Counted from the first letter of the stretch, positions 43,350 through 54,968 are shown. The stretch is DNA of 64,000 nt from Polyodon spathula (GCF_017654505.1 NC_054534.1:44825726-44889725); one strand, 5' to 3'. Translations and numbers: made by a program. The notes: generated from the sequence alone by a model not told the origin.

Positions 43350-44256
43350 TCAACCTGCAGTGTTTGTCTCTCCGCGGATGCAATGCAAAAGCATTGAACC
43401 AGGCCTCTGGTGTAATAAGCCCAAGGGAAGGGCTTGCGAGGCGGCAGCCATCAACCCCAGCATGCTCTGGCATAGCTCCATGCTGACTGTTTCTCTCAAC
43501 CTGAATAGGGAGAGACACTGCTCCAGGGAGGCAACTCTTTGTGTCGACAGGGTCGCTTCCATGGACACTGAGTCCAGATGCAGACCCAAGAATTCGGTCT
43601 GTTGGCTTCTCTTTTCTGAATTGATCTTCAGACCTAGCTGCTGAAGATGATCTGTAACCATCACTGTGTGCTGTGCCAACTGCTCCTTCGACTGCGCGAA
43701 GATGAGCCAGTTGTCCAGATAGTTCAGCAGTCGGATGCCTTGAGCCCGCAAGGGAGCTAGAATAGCGTCCATTCATTTCGAAAACTGGATGACGTGCCTG
43801 TGCGTAAGCATCCTGAACGATAACACCCACAGGTATTTGTTTAGTACTCGCAGATCTAAAATAAGGCAGAGCCCGCCGTCCTTCTTGGGCACCAGGAAGT
43901 ATTTGGAATAGAACACCTGGTCGAACAGAGCAGGGTCTACTTTTTGAATGGCACGCTACCTGAGCAATGCCTGTATTTCCACATTCAGAGCTGCAGACTG
44001 AACCAAGTCCTTTACTGCAGTTACAACCACACCCCGGAATGGGGGAGGTTTTAATTGGAATTGAAGGGTGTACCCGGCGGAAATAGTTTTGCGCACCCAG
44101 ATGTCGTCGGTGCATTGTTGTCAGAACTGGAGCTGTGGGACAGTGCAGGGGTGAGTCAACAGCTGCCTGGAGATTGCAGGGCTGTTTCGGCCATGCTCGT
44201 TCGCGAGAGGGCTGGCCAGAGCCACGAAGGCCTAGTGGACGGCGAGGTCTTAGCAT
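43350..44256 (-). pseudogene. DIRS reverse transcriptase
   Basis: Upstream frames give KYFLVPKKDGGLCLILDLRVLNKYL (about 43905-43830) and QQCTDDIWVRKTISAGYTLQF (about 44125-44060). The 43772-43350 frame gives MDAILAPLRAQGIRLLNYLDNWLIFAQSKEQ: the catalytic YLDD reads YLDN. It continues FLGLHLDSVSMEATLS. The motif A and B region between is lost at about 43800, where FRMLTHRHVIQF runs straight into the later part. So the gene has an internal deletion of the palm and an altered active site. Confidence 0.85.
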
Positions 44257-44352
44257 CTCTTAGCCGTGGCAAGTGCTGCGGTGGTGTTCTACGCCACTGG
44301 TGCTCCTGTTGTCGCTTTGGCTGGAAAGGCTTAAGCGGCCACACCTTGGCTA

Positions 44353-45986
44353 CAGTGGCTTGCGAAAGTATTGACCCCCCCTTGGCATTTTTCCTATTTT
44401 GTTGCCTTACAACCTGGAATTAAAATGGATTTTTATTTGGATTTCATGTAATGGACATACGCAAAATAGTCCAAATTGGTGAAGTGAAATGAAAAAAATA
44501 ACTTGTTTCAAAAGATTCTAAAAAATAAATAACAGAAAAGTGGTGCGTGCATATGTATTCACCCCCTTTGCTATTAAGCCTCTAAATAAGATCTGGTGCA
44601 ACCAATTACCTTCAGAAGTCACATAATTAGTTAAATAAAGTCCACCTGTGTGCAATCTAAGTGTCACATGATCTGTCACATGATCTCAGTATATATACAC
44701 CTGTTCTGAAAGGCCCCAGAGTCTGCAACACCACTAAGCAAGGGGCACCATGAAGACCAAGGAGCTCTCCAAACAGGTCAGGAACAAAGTTGTGGAGAAG
44801 TACAGATCAGGGTTGGGTTATAAAGAAATATTCAAAACTTTGAACATCCCACGGAGCACCATTAAAGCCATTATTAAAAAATGGAAAGAATATGGCACCA
44901 CAACAAACCTGGCAAGAGAGGGCCGCCCACCAAAACTCACGGACCAGGCAAGGAGGGCATTAATCAGAGAGGCAACAAAGAGACCAAAGATAACCCTGAA
45001 GGAGCTGCAAAGCTCCACAGCAGAGATTGGAGTATCTGTCCATAGGACCACTTTAAGCCGTACACTCCACAGAGCTGGGCTTTACGGAAGAGTGGCCAGA
45101 AAAAAGCCATTACCTAAAGAATAAAATAAGCAAACACATTTGGTGTTTGCCAAAAGGCATGTGGGAGACTCCCCAAACATACGGAAGAAGGTACTCTGGT
45201 CAGATGAGACTAAAATTGAGCTTTTTGGCCATCAAGGAAAACGTTATGTCTGGCACAAACCCAACACCTCTCATCACCCCGAGAACACCATCCCCACAGT
45301 GAAGCATGGTGGTGGCAGCATCATGCTGTGGGGATGTTTTTCAACTGCAGGGACTGCGAAACTGGTCAGAATTGAAGGAATGATGGATGGCGCTAAATAC
45401 AGGGAAATTCTTGAGGGAAACCTGTTTCAGTCTTCCAGAGATTTGAGACTGGGACAGAGGTTCACCTTCCAGCAGGACAATGACCCTAAGCATACTGCTA
45501 AAACAACACTCAAGTGGTTTAAGGGGAAACATTTAAATGTCTTGGAATGGCCTAGTCAAAGCCCAGACCACAATCCAATTGAGAATCTGTGGTATGACTT
45601 AAAGATTGCTGTACACCAGCGGGACCCATCCAACTTGAAGGAGCTGGAGCAGTTTTGCCTTGAAGAATGGGCAAAAATCCCAGTGGTTAGATGTGCCAAC
45701 TTTTAGATACATACCCCAAGAGACTTGCAGCTGTAATTGCTGCAAAAGGTGGCTCTATAAAGTATTGACTTTGGGGGGTGAATACTTATGCACGCTCAAG
45801 TTTTCTGTTTTTTTGTCTCATTTCTTGTTTGTTTCACAATAAAAAATATTTTGCATCTTCAAAGTGGTAGGCATGTTGTGTAAATCAAATGATACAAACC
45901 CTCAAAAAATCTATTTTAATTCCAGGTTGTAAGGCAACAAAATAGGAAGAATGCTAAGGGGGGGTCAATACTTTCGCAAGCCACTG
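44353..45986 (+). mobile_element. Tc1-type (DD34E) transposon, nearly intact, plus strand
   Basis: 1634 bp starting CAGTGGCTTGCGAAAGTATTG and ending with its inverted copy, TA on both sides (44351-44352, 45987-45988). The terminal inverted repeats extend at least 75 bp. It sits within the gag to RT stretch of DIRS #2 and is a different Tc1 family from those at 24463, 52955, 57865 and 60862. Confidence 0.95.
44750..45768 (+). pseudogene. Tc1 transposase with one nonsense codon and one late frameshift
   Basis: ATG at 44750. Residues 1-60 form the first HTH (MKTKELSKQVRNKVVEKYRSG, IPRSTIKAIIKKWKEYGTT), then a GRPPK hook, then a second HTH (ALIREATKRPKITLKELQSS, TTLSRTLHRAGLYGRVARKKP). The catalytic residues are Asp152 (WSDET), Asp243 (QQDNDPKH) and Glu278 (NPIENLW), with 34 residues between the last two. 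Codon 125 is TAA (45122-45124). Near 45700 a frame change makes the ORF end at 45706, while the usual C-terminal residues (TYPKRLAAVIAAKGGS) continue in another frame to about 45768. It binds the terminal repeats and cuts and pastes at TA sites in active relatives. Confidence 0.95.
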
Positions 45987-47505
45987 TATCTGCTGAGATG
46001 CCTCCTGGGCTTTAGTAGATTGCTGTAGCATCTCCTCCACCGCTGGGCCAAACGTGTGCCCCGGTGTGATGGGAGCATCTAATAATGGGACCTTGTCAGG
46101 CTCTTGAACACTTGCCTGCGAGAGCCAGAGCTGCCTTCTGGCGACTACCAGAGATGCAATACCCCTGCCCTGAGCCCGTGCACTGAGTTGGACTATCTTA
46201 ACCAGGAGTTAAGCGATCAACGCCAATTCCGTCCTCAGAAACACCGATAGGTGCTCAGGGAGATCTTTCACCAGTGAAGCCTGGTAGACTGAAAGGAGGC
46301 TGGCCATGTTGGACAACTTAACTGCCTCTGTAGCCGCTGAATAGCCTTTTTAAATGAATCTCCGTGGTCCTGCACTGTCTGTTAGGACATGCAAGGTCTT
46401 CAGTTATGCCCGAAAGCGTCTGTGTTTTAACCAGGGCGGCAAAGGCAGCATCAACTGGTGGGAAGGACGCCAGTCCACCCTCACTCGCTCCCTGCATGGC
46501 AAACGCGGAAGCCTTCCGCGAAGTTGCCGGTGAAGAGGCTGGGGCTCCCCAGGTGGATTGTACCTCCTTGATAAAATCAGGAAAGGCTGGGAGCGTCCTG
46601 AGCTGTGGAGACCGTACAGACGGCGACTCGAACAGTGACCGCTGAGGCAATTCCACGGCTGGCCACTGAATCCCCAGGTGGCGAGTTGCTCGCTCCACCA
46701 GTGACCATAAGGGATCACTGGTGTCCAGCACCTCTGACTCAGTGTCTTGCTCTGAGTGCTGGGAGGTTAGTTCAGCTTCCATGCTGTCCTCCTCAAGGAG
46801 AGGCTCCCCTTCTGAAGCATTCCTAGATACAGCATCTGCGTCCCACACCTCTTGGGGCTGTTGGACGATCGGGGCGGCCAGAGGCTGTGGGGGAAAAGCC
46901 GACTGATTGGTAGCCGGCCCGACTTGTGCTTCAGTGCCTTGCGGCATCATGTTAGTCAATGACATGAGCAACGATTGTTGACCCATCATCACGTCCATAA
47001 ACTGGGACATCTTTGACGTGAGCTCTGCTACGCCTAACTTGTCCCTATAACGCCTGTCCCGGCGAGGGGAACGTGAGCGTCCCCTATGGGGTGATGTGGA
47101 GCGAGACCGTGATCTAGAGTGTTTCCTGCGAGGGGAGTGGTCTCGGGGTCGGATAGACGGGCTATGAGGGCGTTCCTGAGCCCGTCTATGGTCTGGGGAT
47201 CTCTGGCCAGCTGTAAGCTGAGGGGGACTCCTGGATAGCCGCAGCTTGATGGGCGGAGTCGCTGTAGACGACTGTGGGGCAGACAGGGTGTAAGATGACC
47301 CAGAGGAAGGGGAGTGGCCACCAACCGCTTTCTTCCCTCACTGGTGAAGGGTGTGTGGCTGAAATTCAGCGCACAATGTGCAAAACAATTTGTCTGCCAA
47401 GGCAGACACGGCGTGCTCTGGTCCCAGGCACGCCACACAGTCCTCATGTGGGACGTTTGCTGGCAATTTTGCCTGGCAGGTGACACAATGGTGGAACCCA
47501 GACAT
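45987..47505 (-). pseudogene. DIRS gag-like gene of element #2
   Basis: A possible start at 47505 gives MSGFHHCVTCQAKLPANVPHEDCVACLGPEHAVSALADKLFCTLCAEF, with paired Cys typical of the DIRS gag N-terminus. After a break, an SR-rich basic segment (47200-47030) leads to the frame 47010-46318: MSQFMDVMMGQQSLL, SDPLWSLVERATRHLGIQWP, RSLFESPSVRSPQLRTLPAFPDFIKEVQSTWGAP, FPPVDAAFAALVKTQTLSG. The end (46317-45990) continues in other frames (VARRQLWLSQASVQ, TPGHTFGPAVEEMLQQS) and is resumed beyond the Tc1 at 44350-44160. Probable structural protein. Confidence 0.85.
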
Positions 47506-47559
47506 GTTTAGACACCCTGATTGCTGAAGCATTGTGTGTTGATGGGTTGCGTCGAACAC

Positions 47560-48310
47560 CAAAGCGTCGAAGCTATACGTGCCCACGAACATCGGTGTGC
47601 GTGCACCGATCGATGCGTTGAGCGTCGCGGTGCGTGTACCGAACGTCAAGGCGTCGATGCACCGAGCACTGAACGCCGAAGCGTTGCGTGTCGAGGTGCA
47701 TATGTCGAGTGTTGAGGCATTGAAACGCCAAGCGTCGAACGCCGAAACATCGAACGTGGAGGCACTGATGCACCGAGCGTCGGGGTGCATGCGCCGAGCG
47801 TCAAGGCGGCGAACCACCGAGCGTCGAGGTGCGTGCGTCGAGCGTCAAGGCATTGAATCGTCGAGCATCGAGGTGCATGCACGGAGCGTCGATGCACCGA
47901 GTGTTGAGCACCAAAGCACCAAACGTCGAGGTGCGTACGCCAATCGTAGAGGCGTCGAACACTGAAGTGTCGAGCGTCGAGGCGTCGACGCACTGAGCTT
48001 CAAGGTGCGTGTCGAGGAGCGTGTGCCGAGGCGTCGAAGTGCCAAGCGTCGAACGCCGAAGCGTCGAACATGGAGGCATTGATGCACCGAGCATCGAGGT
48101 GTGTGCGCCGAGCGTCGAGGTGCGTGCGTCAAGCGTCGAGGTGTCGAGGTGCGTGCACCAAGCGTCGATGCACCAAACGTCGAGTGCCGAAGCACCGAGC
48201 GTCGAGGTGCATGCACCAAGTTCCAAGTGCCGAGGCACTAAGCACAAAGCGCCGAAGCGCTACACCAAAGCATCGAGGTGCTGACACTGGAAACGCCGAA
48301 GCGCATGTAC
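47560..48310 (-). repeat. CpG-rich TCGA-containing degenerate tandem array in the DIRS leader
   Basis: About 30 imperfect copies of a unit near 24 bp, plus-strand form GCACCGAGCGTCGAGGTGCGTGC. The unit contains the palindrome TCGA and many CpGs. Several frames on both strands stay open because of the composition; the ORFs here are not taken as genes. A similar array lies at 9540-9720 in the plus-strand DIRS end. Confidence 0.85.
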
Positions 48311-48644
48311 TGAGCGTAAGGACGCTATGCACTAGACACCGAAACGTCAGCTGACCCGCAAAGTGAAGACGCTAAGTGCTAGTACAGTGTCTTAGTCTAA
48401 AAGACAATTGTGTTGTGCTACACTTACCTGTTTGGTAAGGGGCAACTGAAATTGTCGTTGGCGGTAGTCTTCCTAGTATGTTAAATGGGAAAAAAGTACT
48501 CTTGCCTAGTGAAGAATAGACAATACAAAAACCCAACAAAAATATATATACATATCAATGTAATAATATGAAATATTAATATGAAGGAAGACGGAGAGCC
48601 AATGCGGAAAGAAAGCAATGCCGAAGCAAAGCGTGAAAGAGAAA

Positions 48645-48646
<2 letters not shown>

Positions 48647-48717
<71 letters not shown>
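48647..48717. repeat. TA microsatellite in DIRS leader
   Basis: About 35 TA units. Confidence 0.95.
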
Positions 48718-48720
<3 letters not shown>

Positions 48721-49029
48721 GCTCAAAAGAGCGAACACTGAAATAAACTAAGAGAAGGGGCAGAAACCAGCTTCTCAAGCTCAAGGCTGTCGAGTACAGT
48801 CAGTCGAGTACACTCAGAGAGAACTTACCAGCTCAATGTCCTACTAAGGCTGAAGGCAAAAGAGGAAGAGAGTCTCCACGCGTTGCGTATAGTAAGCTCC
48901 CAGGGGGGCGGGCTTACACGTCAGCTCGCGCAGAGGCCTATCGGCAGCTTTGCTATAAAGCTCAGCCAATCCTACTGCCTGACGGCAATATCCCATACCT
49001 TGATGGTTATTTTAGACTTGAAAGGGAAC

Positions 49030-52000
49030 TCTATGTAGTTTTATAATAAACAAGACTCAGTAAAGCCAACTTCAACACTTTTAAAGATCCCACGGCAAAC
49101 CTTCAGACATTAGCAACAGAAGGAATCTTCCCTACAGGAAAATATGCTGTCTCATAGTGCATTAGTTTAGGGTTTAAAAAGGTCAAGGTCCTCCAAACTC
49201 ATTTAAAGGGGCAACATTTCCCAAAACCAGCACTTAAAAGGGAAACGGTAACACATTTTTGACATACGGTTTCATTATTTTTTATGCTTATTGATACATT
49301 TGAATGCCTGGCCAGGCTAAAAGCGGTGCGCTTAAATGGACCACTTAATTTTCACTTACTTTTGTGTGACAGGCGTCACAAAGTAAGTTGGGGAATTTTT
49401 TAGGGGCCATCTGTGAATTTCTTAAAGACTACAGTGTGAACCTCTGCTTAAAAGGTTGCTCTCAGATGTGTGATACCTTTAGTTGTGTGTCTGGAAACAC
49501 CTACTCATTAACCACTATCTAAATGTAACCATATTCAGTAGTAACATCCCTACAAAATAGCTCCTTTGTTAAAGTATCGGAATGTTTTTATAATAAAGGA
49601 GAGAGCTTTCATTTATATGATGCTCATGTAGCTGCAGCACTGCAGGGACCGCCAAAGCGGATCTTTTTTTTTTTTTTCCACTGTTATGAAATGGGAGGAC
49701 ATATTTAAAAGCGGCCAGCAATATTACTTTCATGCAACATATTTTTGATAATAAAATGTCATCAGTCTTAACACCATTTATATGATTTAATTACACGGTC
49801 TGATTCTGCTTCAAATAGCATGATCATCGCAAACAGAAAAGTTAATTGTCTTTACAAATTTTTTTTTAGCTAGTTATTTGGTCTTAGATATTAATATATT
49901 GATGTTATAGTCAGTGTTATCGTCCACTGAATTCCTCCTTCTGTTTAAGTGTGTTATTAGCAGTGGCATTACTAACTATAAATCCACCTTTTTAATCAAA
50001 TATATAGATACTATTTCATTTCTATGAAAACAATACTAACTGTTTTAGATTTACACTATTTAATTTTCTGGTGTTGGTTTCTTGCATATTTTTATTGGCA
50101 GCTTACTCTGCAACTAGTTTATATTCCTCATAAGTATTTTTATTACTGGGACAAAAGGTTCCTCCACCCTTGACACCTGCTTGTTACAATGCCATTCATC
50201 GATTCATTGTCTGCTTTACTTGCAGCATTAGGAAGTTATAACACTTTACAATATGTTTTAGCCCGTGAATCAATTGATACCTTATACATTCAGAGTGAAA
50301 ACAGTATATTACCTATAGCTCTGATGTTTTCACCATAGGTTTAGTATAATCTTCAATGTTTTATGTTAAATATATTTAACCATAAAACTCCTTGATCTGT
50401 AATATCTCATTTACAGAGAAATCAAGGCTTCTAGAAACGACGGCTTATAGAATCACAAGGCTATGTTTTTTGTGGCTGTCATTTTGGATCATCTGACAGC
50501 TAGGGAAAAATTCAATCACATAAATATGTAGTTTGAACAATATGGTGCCTATCGGTAACATTTTCAGGGTGAAATGTCCTAACTTGCCATTTCTAGAAGC
50601 CTTGGTTGGAGAGTTGTCCATGTCAGAAAAAACAGTGACCTTTAAAAATGTGATAGTCACAGGTGTAAATTTGTTAAAGGTTTTTGTACCAAATTAGTGA
50701 ACGTAGCTTCAATTACTGATAAGACATCTAGCTAACATGGATTTCCCGTGAACATGAAAAATTGTTTGAGGTCTTGCTCAAATCATGTAAACAATGGTTT
50801 CTTAACAAGTGGATGGATAGACATATTTTATCCTATTGGATAGGTAAAAAAAAAAAATGTATATTACATATTTGAACAATTTAGATTTGTAATTAAACCT
50901 AAATAAAGCAACATGTTCTATTTTGTATTCCTTTCATGTAATTAAATAATATGTAAAGTGAGCTCTCCTTAAGGCTCAAAAGGGATTTAGTTATTGTGTC
51001 TCTGTATCCCCTTTCTAAAGTATGTGAGTGGAAAAGATTACATTTTATATTAAACACGTGGTAATAGTTACCAGAAAAAAACAAAACAACCCCCAGCCTT
51101 TTCCCTCAGCTTTTAGGGTTTACTTCATCTACCAATGAGAATGCATCATGTACACACAGTAGCAGTTTGTAACTGGTAGACTATATTTGTATTCGTCTGC
51201 TTTCCATAATGATGCTTAAATTAAGAATTCATAACTTAAATGAAACACAGACAGCAGTAAGAAGCTGTTTTAGCTCAATAAACCAGGACTCCTACTAGCA
51301 ACATGCAAATACCAGAAAAAGCCCCTAAAATAAGTAGGAGTGGAAAATCTTGAGTCAACATGGATCTATTTTGATTTCATTTCATGATTTAATTTCCTTC
51401 AGCTTTAGAACAGCTGTCAGTAAATTCATAAAAGTTTACCGCTGGACTTTTTTCTGACTACGGTGAATGTAGGCTGCCTGCACATTAATGCAATAGCATA
51501 CTGTTGTCCTGCATGTATGATTGGTATAACATCAACGATGTGTCCAAGGTTATAATGGAAACAAATAACTTGAAAAAACAGCTCCATTGCCTACAGGTGG
51601 TGTCCTGCAATAGTATGGAGATTGGTATTCGATGGAATTTGTTGTGATAATATCTCTGAAAGATAAAAATTGATCAAATAAAATGCATACAATTTCAGGT
51701 GCTATTCACAAAGCGTTGACTTCAGTATGTTTTATTTTATTTGTTTATATAGTCATGGCACTGGTCTAGACTGTGGTAGGTTAATTTAAACATATATTAA
51801 AGTACAGTATAAAGCAGCCCTCCCTCTCCATGCTCAGTCCCCCAATATTCCCTGAGTATCCCTTTAAGAGGATATTTTCAACTCTACTTCATTCATCTTG
51901 TACCATGGGTCCAGTAAAGCAGGAATGCACATCATGTGTTGCTGTAAGTGGAGCTGTATCTGACCTAAAAGCATTGAGGATTCGAATAGGTACGGACACA

Positions 52001-52892
52001 CATGAAGTGTTGAACGTTTACAAAATTAGAAGTGCACAGCATGGATAAGAAAATGGATTTAAAAATATGTCTCTAATACTTTACCACGATAAATTAGTAA
52101 GAAGATTTTTCAGTTTACCATGTATTTCCCATGTATATACTATATATTTACTGTGCTTTACTGTTTTTTTTTTTAAAGCAATACCACACTTACTAATCAT
52201 TCTAGTCTTTATGTACAGTCCATGCTTTCATTACACTTTTACAACAGTCAGCTTTTACTACACGTCTCTGTGTTTACAATGCCTGTAGTACAGTGAACTT
52301 TAATAAAGACCAGGCTCTATCATCTAAAAAAAAGAAAAGCTTACAGCTGATTAAAATAAAAAAGATCAGGTAAACTTGTCCGCCATACAAACAGAGCTCT
52401 GTCAGTAATTATGTAGCCATGCAACTAAGAAAGCCATCTAGTATCAATCTTAGTAAATATTTTGTTATGTCTATGATGTCACATTTCAATAACCCTTTTA
52501 TTTCTGGTCAGTTGCATTCAGAATTTATAATTCATTGTATAATGTTTTATAGAACTGATATGAGCAATCTGTTCTGACATTGTCAACTGCTGATGTCAAC
52601 ATTTTGGATGAATCTCTGCCCAGACTGCTTTACAGCCTGGCACTGGTTCGGAAATGACTGCAGGAAAACCTAATTTTTTCCATTCAGTGTTTTCATCCGT
52701 TATGTGACCCAATTTAGCTGCTACTTTCCTTTGGAGATTTATTTTGCAAAGAACAAGATGTCCTGCACTCCCATCATGTTAAAAGCTTCCATGTAAACGG
52801 TTCAGCTTCGGTTCAGCTTCTCGGTTCTTGTGACTTTTAAGAAAATTTAAAAACAGAAAAAGAAATGTGAGTTTTCCCTTCAAAACAAAATG

Positions 52893-52894
<2 letters not shown>
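49030..52894. other. Repeat-poor intergenic sequence upstream of PTAR1
   Basis: About 3.9 kb with no recognised transposon or coding exon. Only short unassignable frames occur, e.g. 50445-50660 (minus). It holds one inverted repeat (50423-50604). Confidence 0.5.
50423..50604. repeat. 182-bp segment bounded by a perfect 15-bp inverted repeat
   Basis: CAAGGCTTCTAGAAA at 50423-50437 and its exact complement TTTCTAGAAGCCTTG at 50590-50604. Each arm contains TTCTAGAA, itself a palindrome. It could be a small MITE or a hairpin. No clear target duplication is seen. Confidence 0.55.

Positions 52895-52954
<60 letters not shown>
52895..52954. repeat. TA microsatellite, site of Tc1 insertion
   Basis: About 30 TA units run straight into the Tc1 terminus at 52955. 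Confidence 0.95.
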
Positions 52955-52957
<3 letters not shown>

Positions 52958-54497
52958 TGCCTTGCAAAAGTATTCAGACCCCTGACCAATTCTCTCATAT
53001 TACTGAATTACAAATGGTACATTGAAATTTCGTTCTGTTCGATATTTTATTTTAAAACACTTAAACTCAAAATCAACTATTGTAAGGTGACATTGGTTTT
53101 ATGTAGGGAAATATTTTTAAGAAAAATAAAAAACTGAAACATCTTGCTTGCATAATTATTCAACCCCCACACATTAATATTTGGTACAGCCACCTTTCAC
53201 TGCAATAACAGCTTTAAGTCTTTTGGAGTAAGTATGTACCAGCTTTGCACACAGTGTCGGAGTGATTTTGGCCCATTCTTCTTGGCAGATTTGCTCCAGG
53301 TTGTTCAGGTTGGTTGGACGACGCTTGTGGCCCGCAATTTTCAAATAGTGCCACAGATTCTCAATGGGATTGAGATCAGGACTTTGACTGGGCCACTATA
53401 AGACATTCACCTTTTTGTTCTTGAGCCACTCCAATGTTGCTTCGGCCTTGTGCTTGGGATCATTGTCCTGCAGAAAGGTAAATTTCCTCCCAAGCTTTGG
53501 TTTTTTAGCAGACTGAAGCAGATTCTCTTGCAGTATTTTCCCGTATTTTGCTCCATCCATTCTTCCCTCAATTGTAATAAGATGCCCAGTCCCTGCTGAT
53601 GAGAAGCATCCCCACAGCATGATGCTGCCACCACCATGCTTCACTTCAGGATGGTGTGTCTTGAGGCATGGGCAGTGTTAGATTTGCGCCACACATAGCG
53701 CTTTGAGTTTTGACCAAAAAGCTCTATCTTGGTCTCATCTAACCACAAAACCTTTTCCCACATCGCAGCTGGGTCACTCGCATGCTTTCTGGCAAACTCC
53801 AGATGCTCTTTCAGATGGTACTTTTTGAGTAACAGCTTCTTTCTTGCCACCCTCCCATACAGGCCAGTGTTATGCAGAGCTCTTGATGTGGTTGACTGGT
53901 GCGCAATTACTCCACTCCCAGCCATTGAACTCTGTAGCTCCTTCAAAGTGATTGTTGGCCTCTCGCTTCTCTCACAAATCTCCTTCTTGTCTGAGCACTG
54001 AGTTTTGAGGGACAGCCTTTTCTTGGCAGTGCATGGGTGGTGTGATGCATCTTCCACTTCCTGATTATTGATCCAGCTGTGCTCACTGGGATATCCCAAC
54101 ACTTGGATATTATTTTGTACCCTTTCCCTAATCTATGCATTTGTATTACTTTATCTCTAACTTCTATAGAATGCTCTTTGGTCTTCATTTTCCGTCAGAT
54201 TCACAGCACTACCAATGATCCTTCAACAGTGGGGTTTTTATCCAGAAAATGTGACAGCAACTTTAATGGTTCACAGGATGAGGCCAATGGTAAGGTAATT
54301 GTGTCCTTCCACAGCACAGGGGTTGAATACTTATGCAAGCAAGATATTTAAGTTTTTTATTTTTCTTAAAAATATTTCCCAACATAAAACCAATGTCACT
54401 TTACAATAATTGATTCTGAGTTTCAGTGTTTAAAAATAAAATATCAAACAGAACGAAGTTCCAATGTACCATTTGTAATTTGGTAATATGAGAGAAT
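52955..54497 (-). mobile_element. Tc1-type transposon, minus strand, one terminus lost
   Basis: Starts CAGTGCCTTGCAAAAGTATTC after the TA repeat. On the other side similarity stops at ATGAGAGAATTTAAAAA near 54497, where the terminal about 40 bp should follow. Same family as 60862-61620. Confidence 0.9.
53165..54188 (-). pseudogene. Tc1 transposase pseudogene
   Basis: It starts at 54188: MKTKEHSIEVRDKVIQMHRLGKGYKIISKCW (first HTH). A frame change follows before RPTITLKELQSSMAGSGVIAHQSTTSRALHNTGLYGRVARKKLLLKK, FARKHASDPAAMWEKVLWLDETKIELFG (first Asp), then [20 protein letters not shown] (53644) and [26 protein letters not shown] (second Asp), a stop at 53394-53400, and NPIENLW (Glu) near 53360. 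The triad residues are all present but frames are broken at least three times. Confidence 0.9.
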
Positions 54498-54968
54498 TTA
54501 AAAAAAAAAGGTTGAAAACCATTTCACTGTCATTGCTTTCTCTGTGTAAACTAACAGTGTAGTTGTCCTTGCCATTTTATTATTGATAGTTCCGTTACAA
54601 GTCAGTACTACCTTGATTTTAAACACATTAAGTTGCGCAAATCAACCATTAGATGGCACTGACAGCACAAAGTGTTTCATGTGATTCAGATCAGTGAACC
54701 TTTTGGCGGACCAATGGTTCAAAAGGCTCAGTCGTTCCCATAACGACAAAATGGCACAATGTAAAAAAATAAATAAATAAAAAAGCTTTTGCATAGCTTT
54801 CTTTATTCCCTTGCAGCTTACGAAAACACAATTCGTGTTATGAAAATGTAAGCTCTTTCTCACCGACAGCAGTCTTTCTCGCTGTTCTGTTCCAGGTTAA
54901 CTCTCCCTGACCCGGAGCTAGTACTCTGTCTCACTTCTGTTGTCATCAGCAGCTAAGCGTTGAAAACA
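54498..54968 (+). promoter_or_regulatory. PTAR1: Presumed PTAR1 promoter and 5' UTR
   Basis: This is the interval between the Tc1 and the start codon. There is no TATA box close to the start. 54840-54968 is more GC-rich than the surroundings and includes CACCGACAGCAG, CTGACCCGGAGC and CAGCTAAGCGTTG just before AACAATGG, an acceptable start context (A at -3, G at +4). The transcription start cannot be read from sequence. Confidence 0.5.

Larger units (their letters stand above)
41418..49029 (-). mobile_element. DIRS-type retrotransposon #2, nearly complete, minus strand, split by Tc1
   Basis: Left terminus (49029, minus strand) GTTCCCTTTCAAGTCTAAAATAACCATCAAGGTATGGGA is matched in inverted orientation at the right end (41418: GTTCCATTTCAAGTTGAAACTAACCATCAAGGTATGGGA), giving inverted terminal repeats of about 40 bp as in DIRS elements. 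Gag, RT, RNase H and tyrosine recombinase follow in the usual order. Without the Tc1 (44353-45986) the length is about 6.0 kb. All genes carry lesions. The right end abuts the left end of DIRS #1. Confidence 0.9.

Noticed and set aside
47338..48354. Several 90-160-codon frames on both strands
   Set aside because: They come from the TCGA-rich tandem array in the DIRS leader, where stops are rare; no domain is seen apart from the gag start at 47505.
50445..50660. 71-codon minus-strand ORF
   Set aside because: No recognisable family; it lies across the inverted repeat segment and lacks other gene signals.
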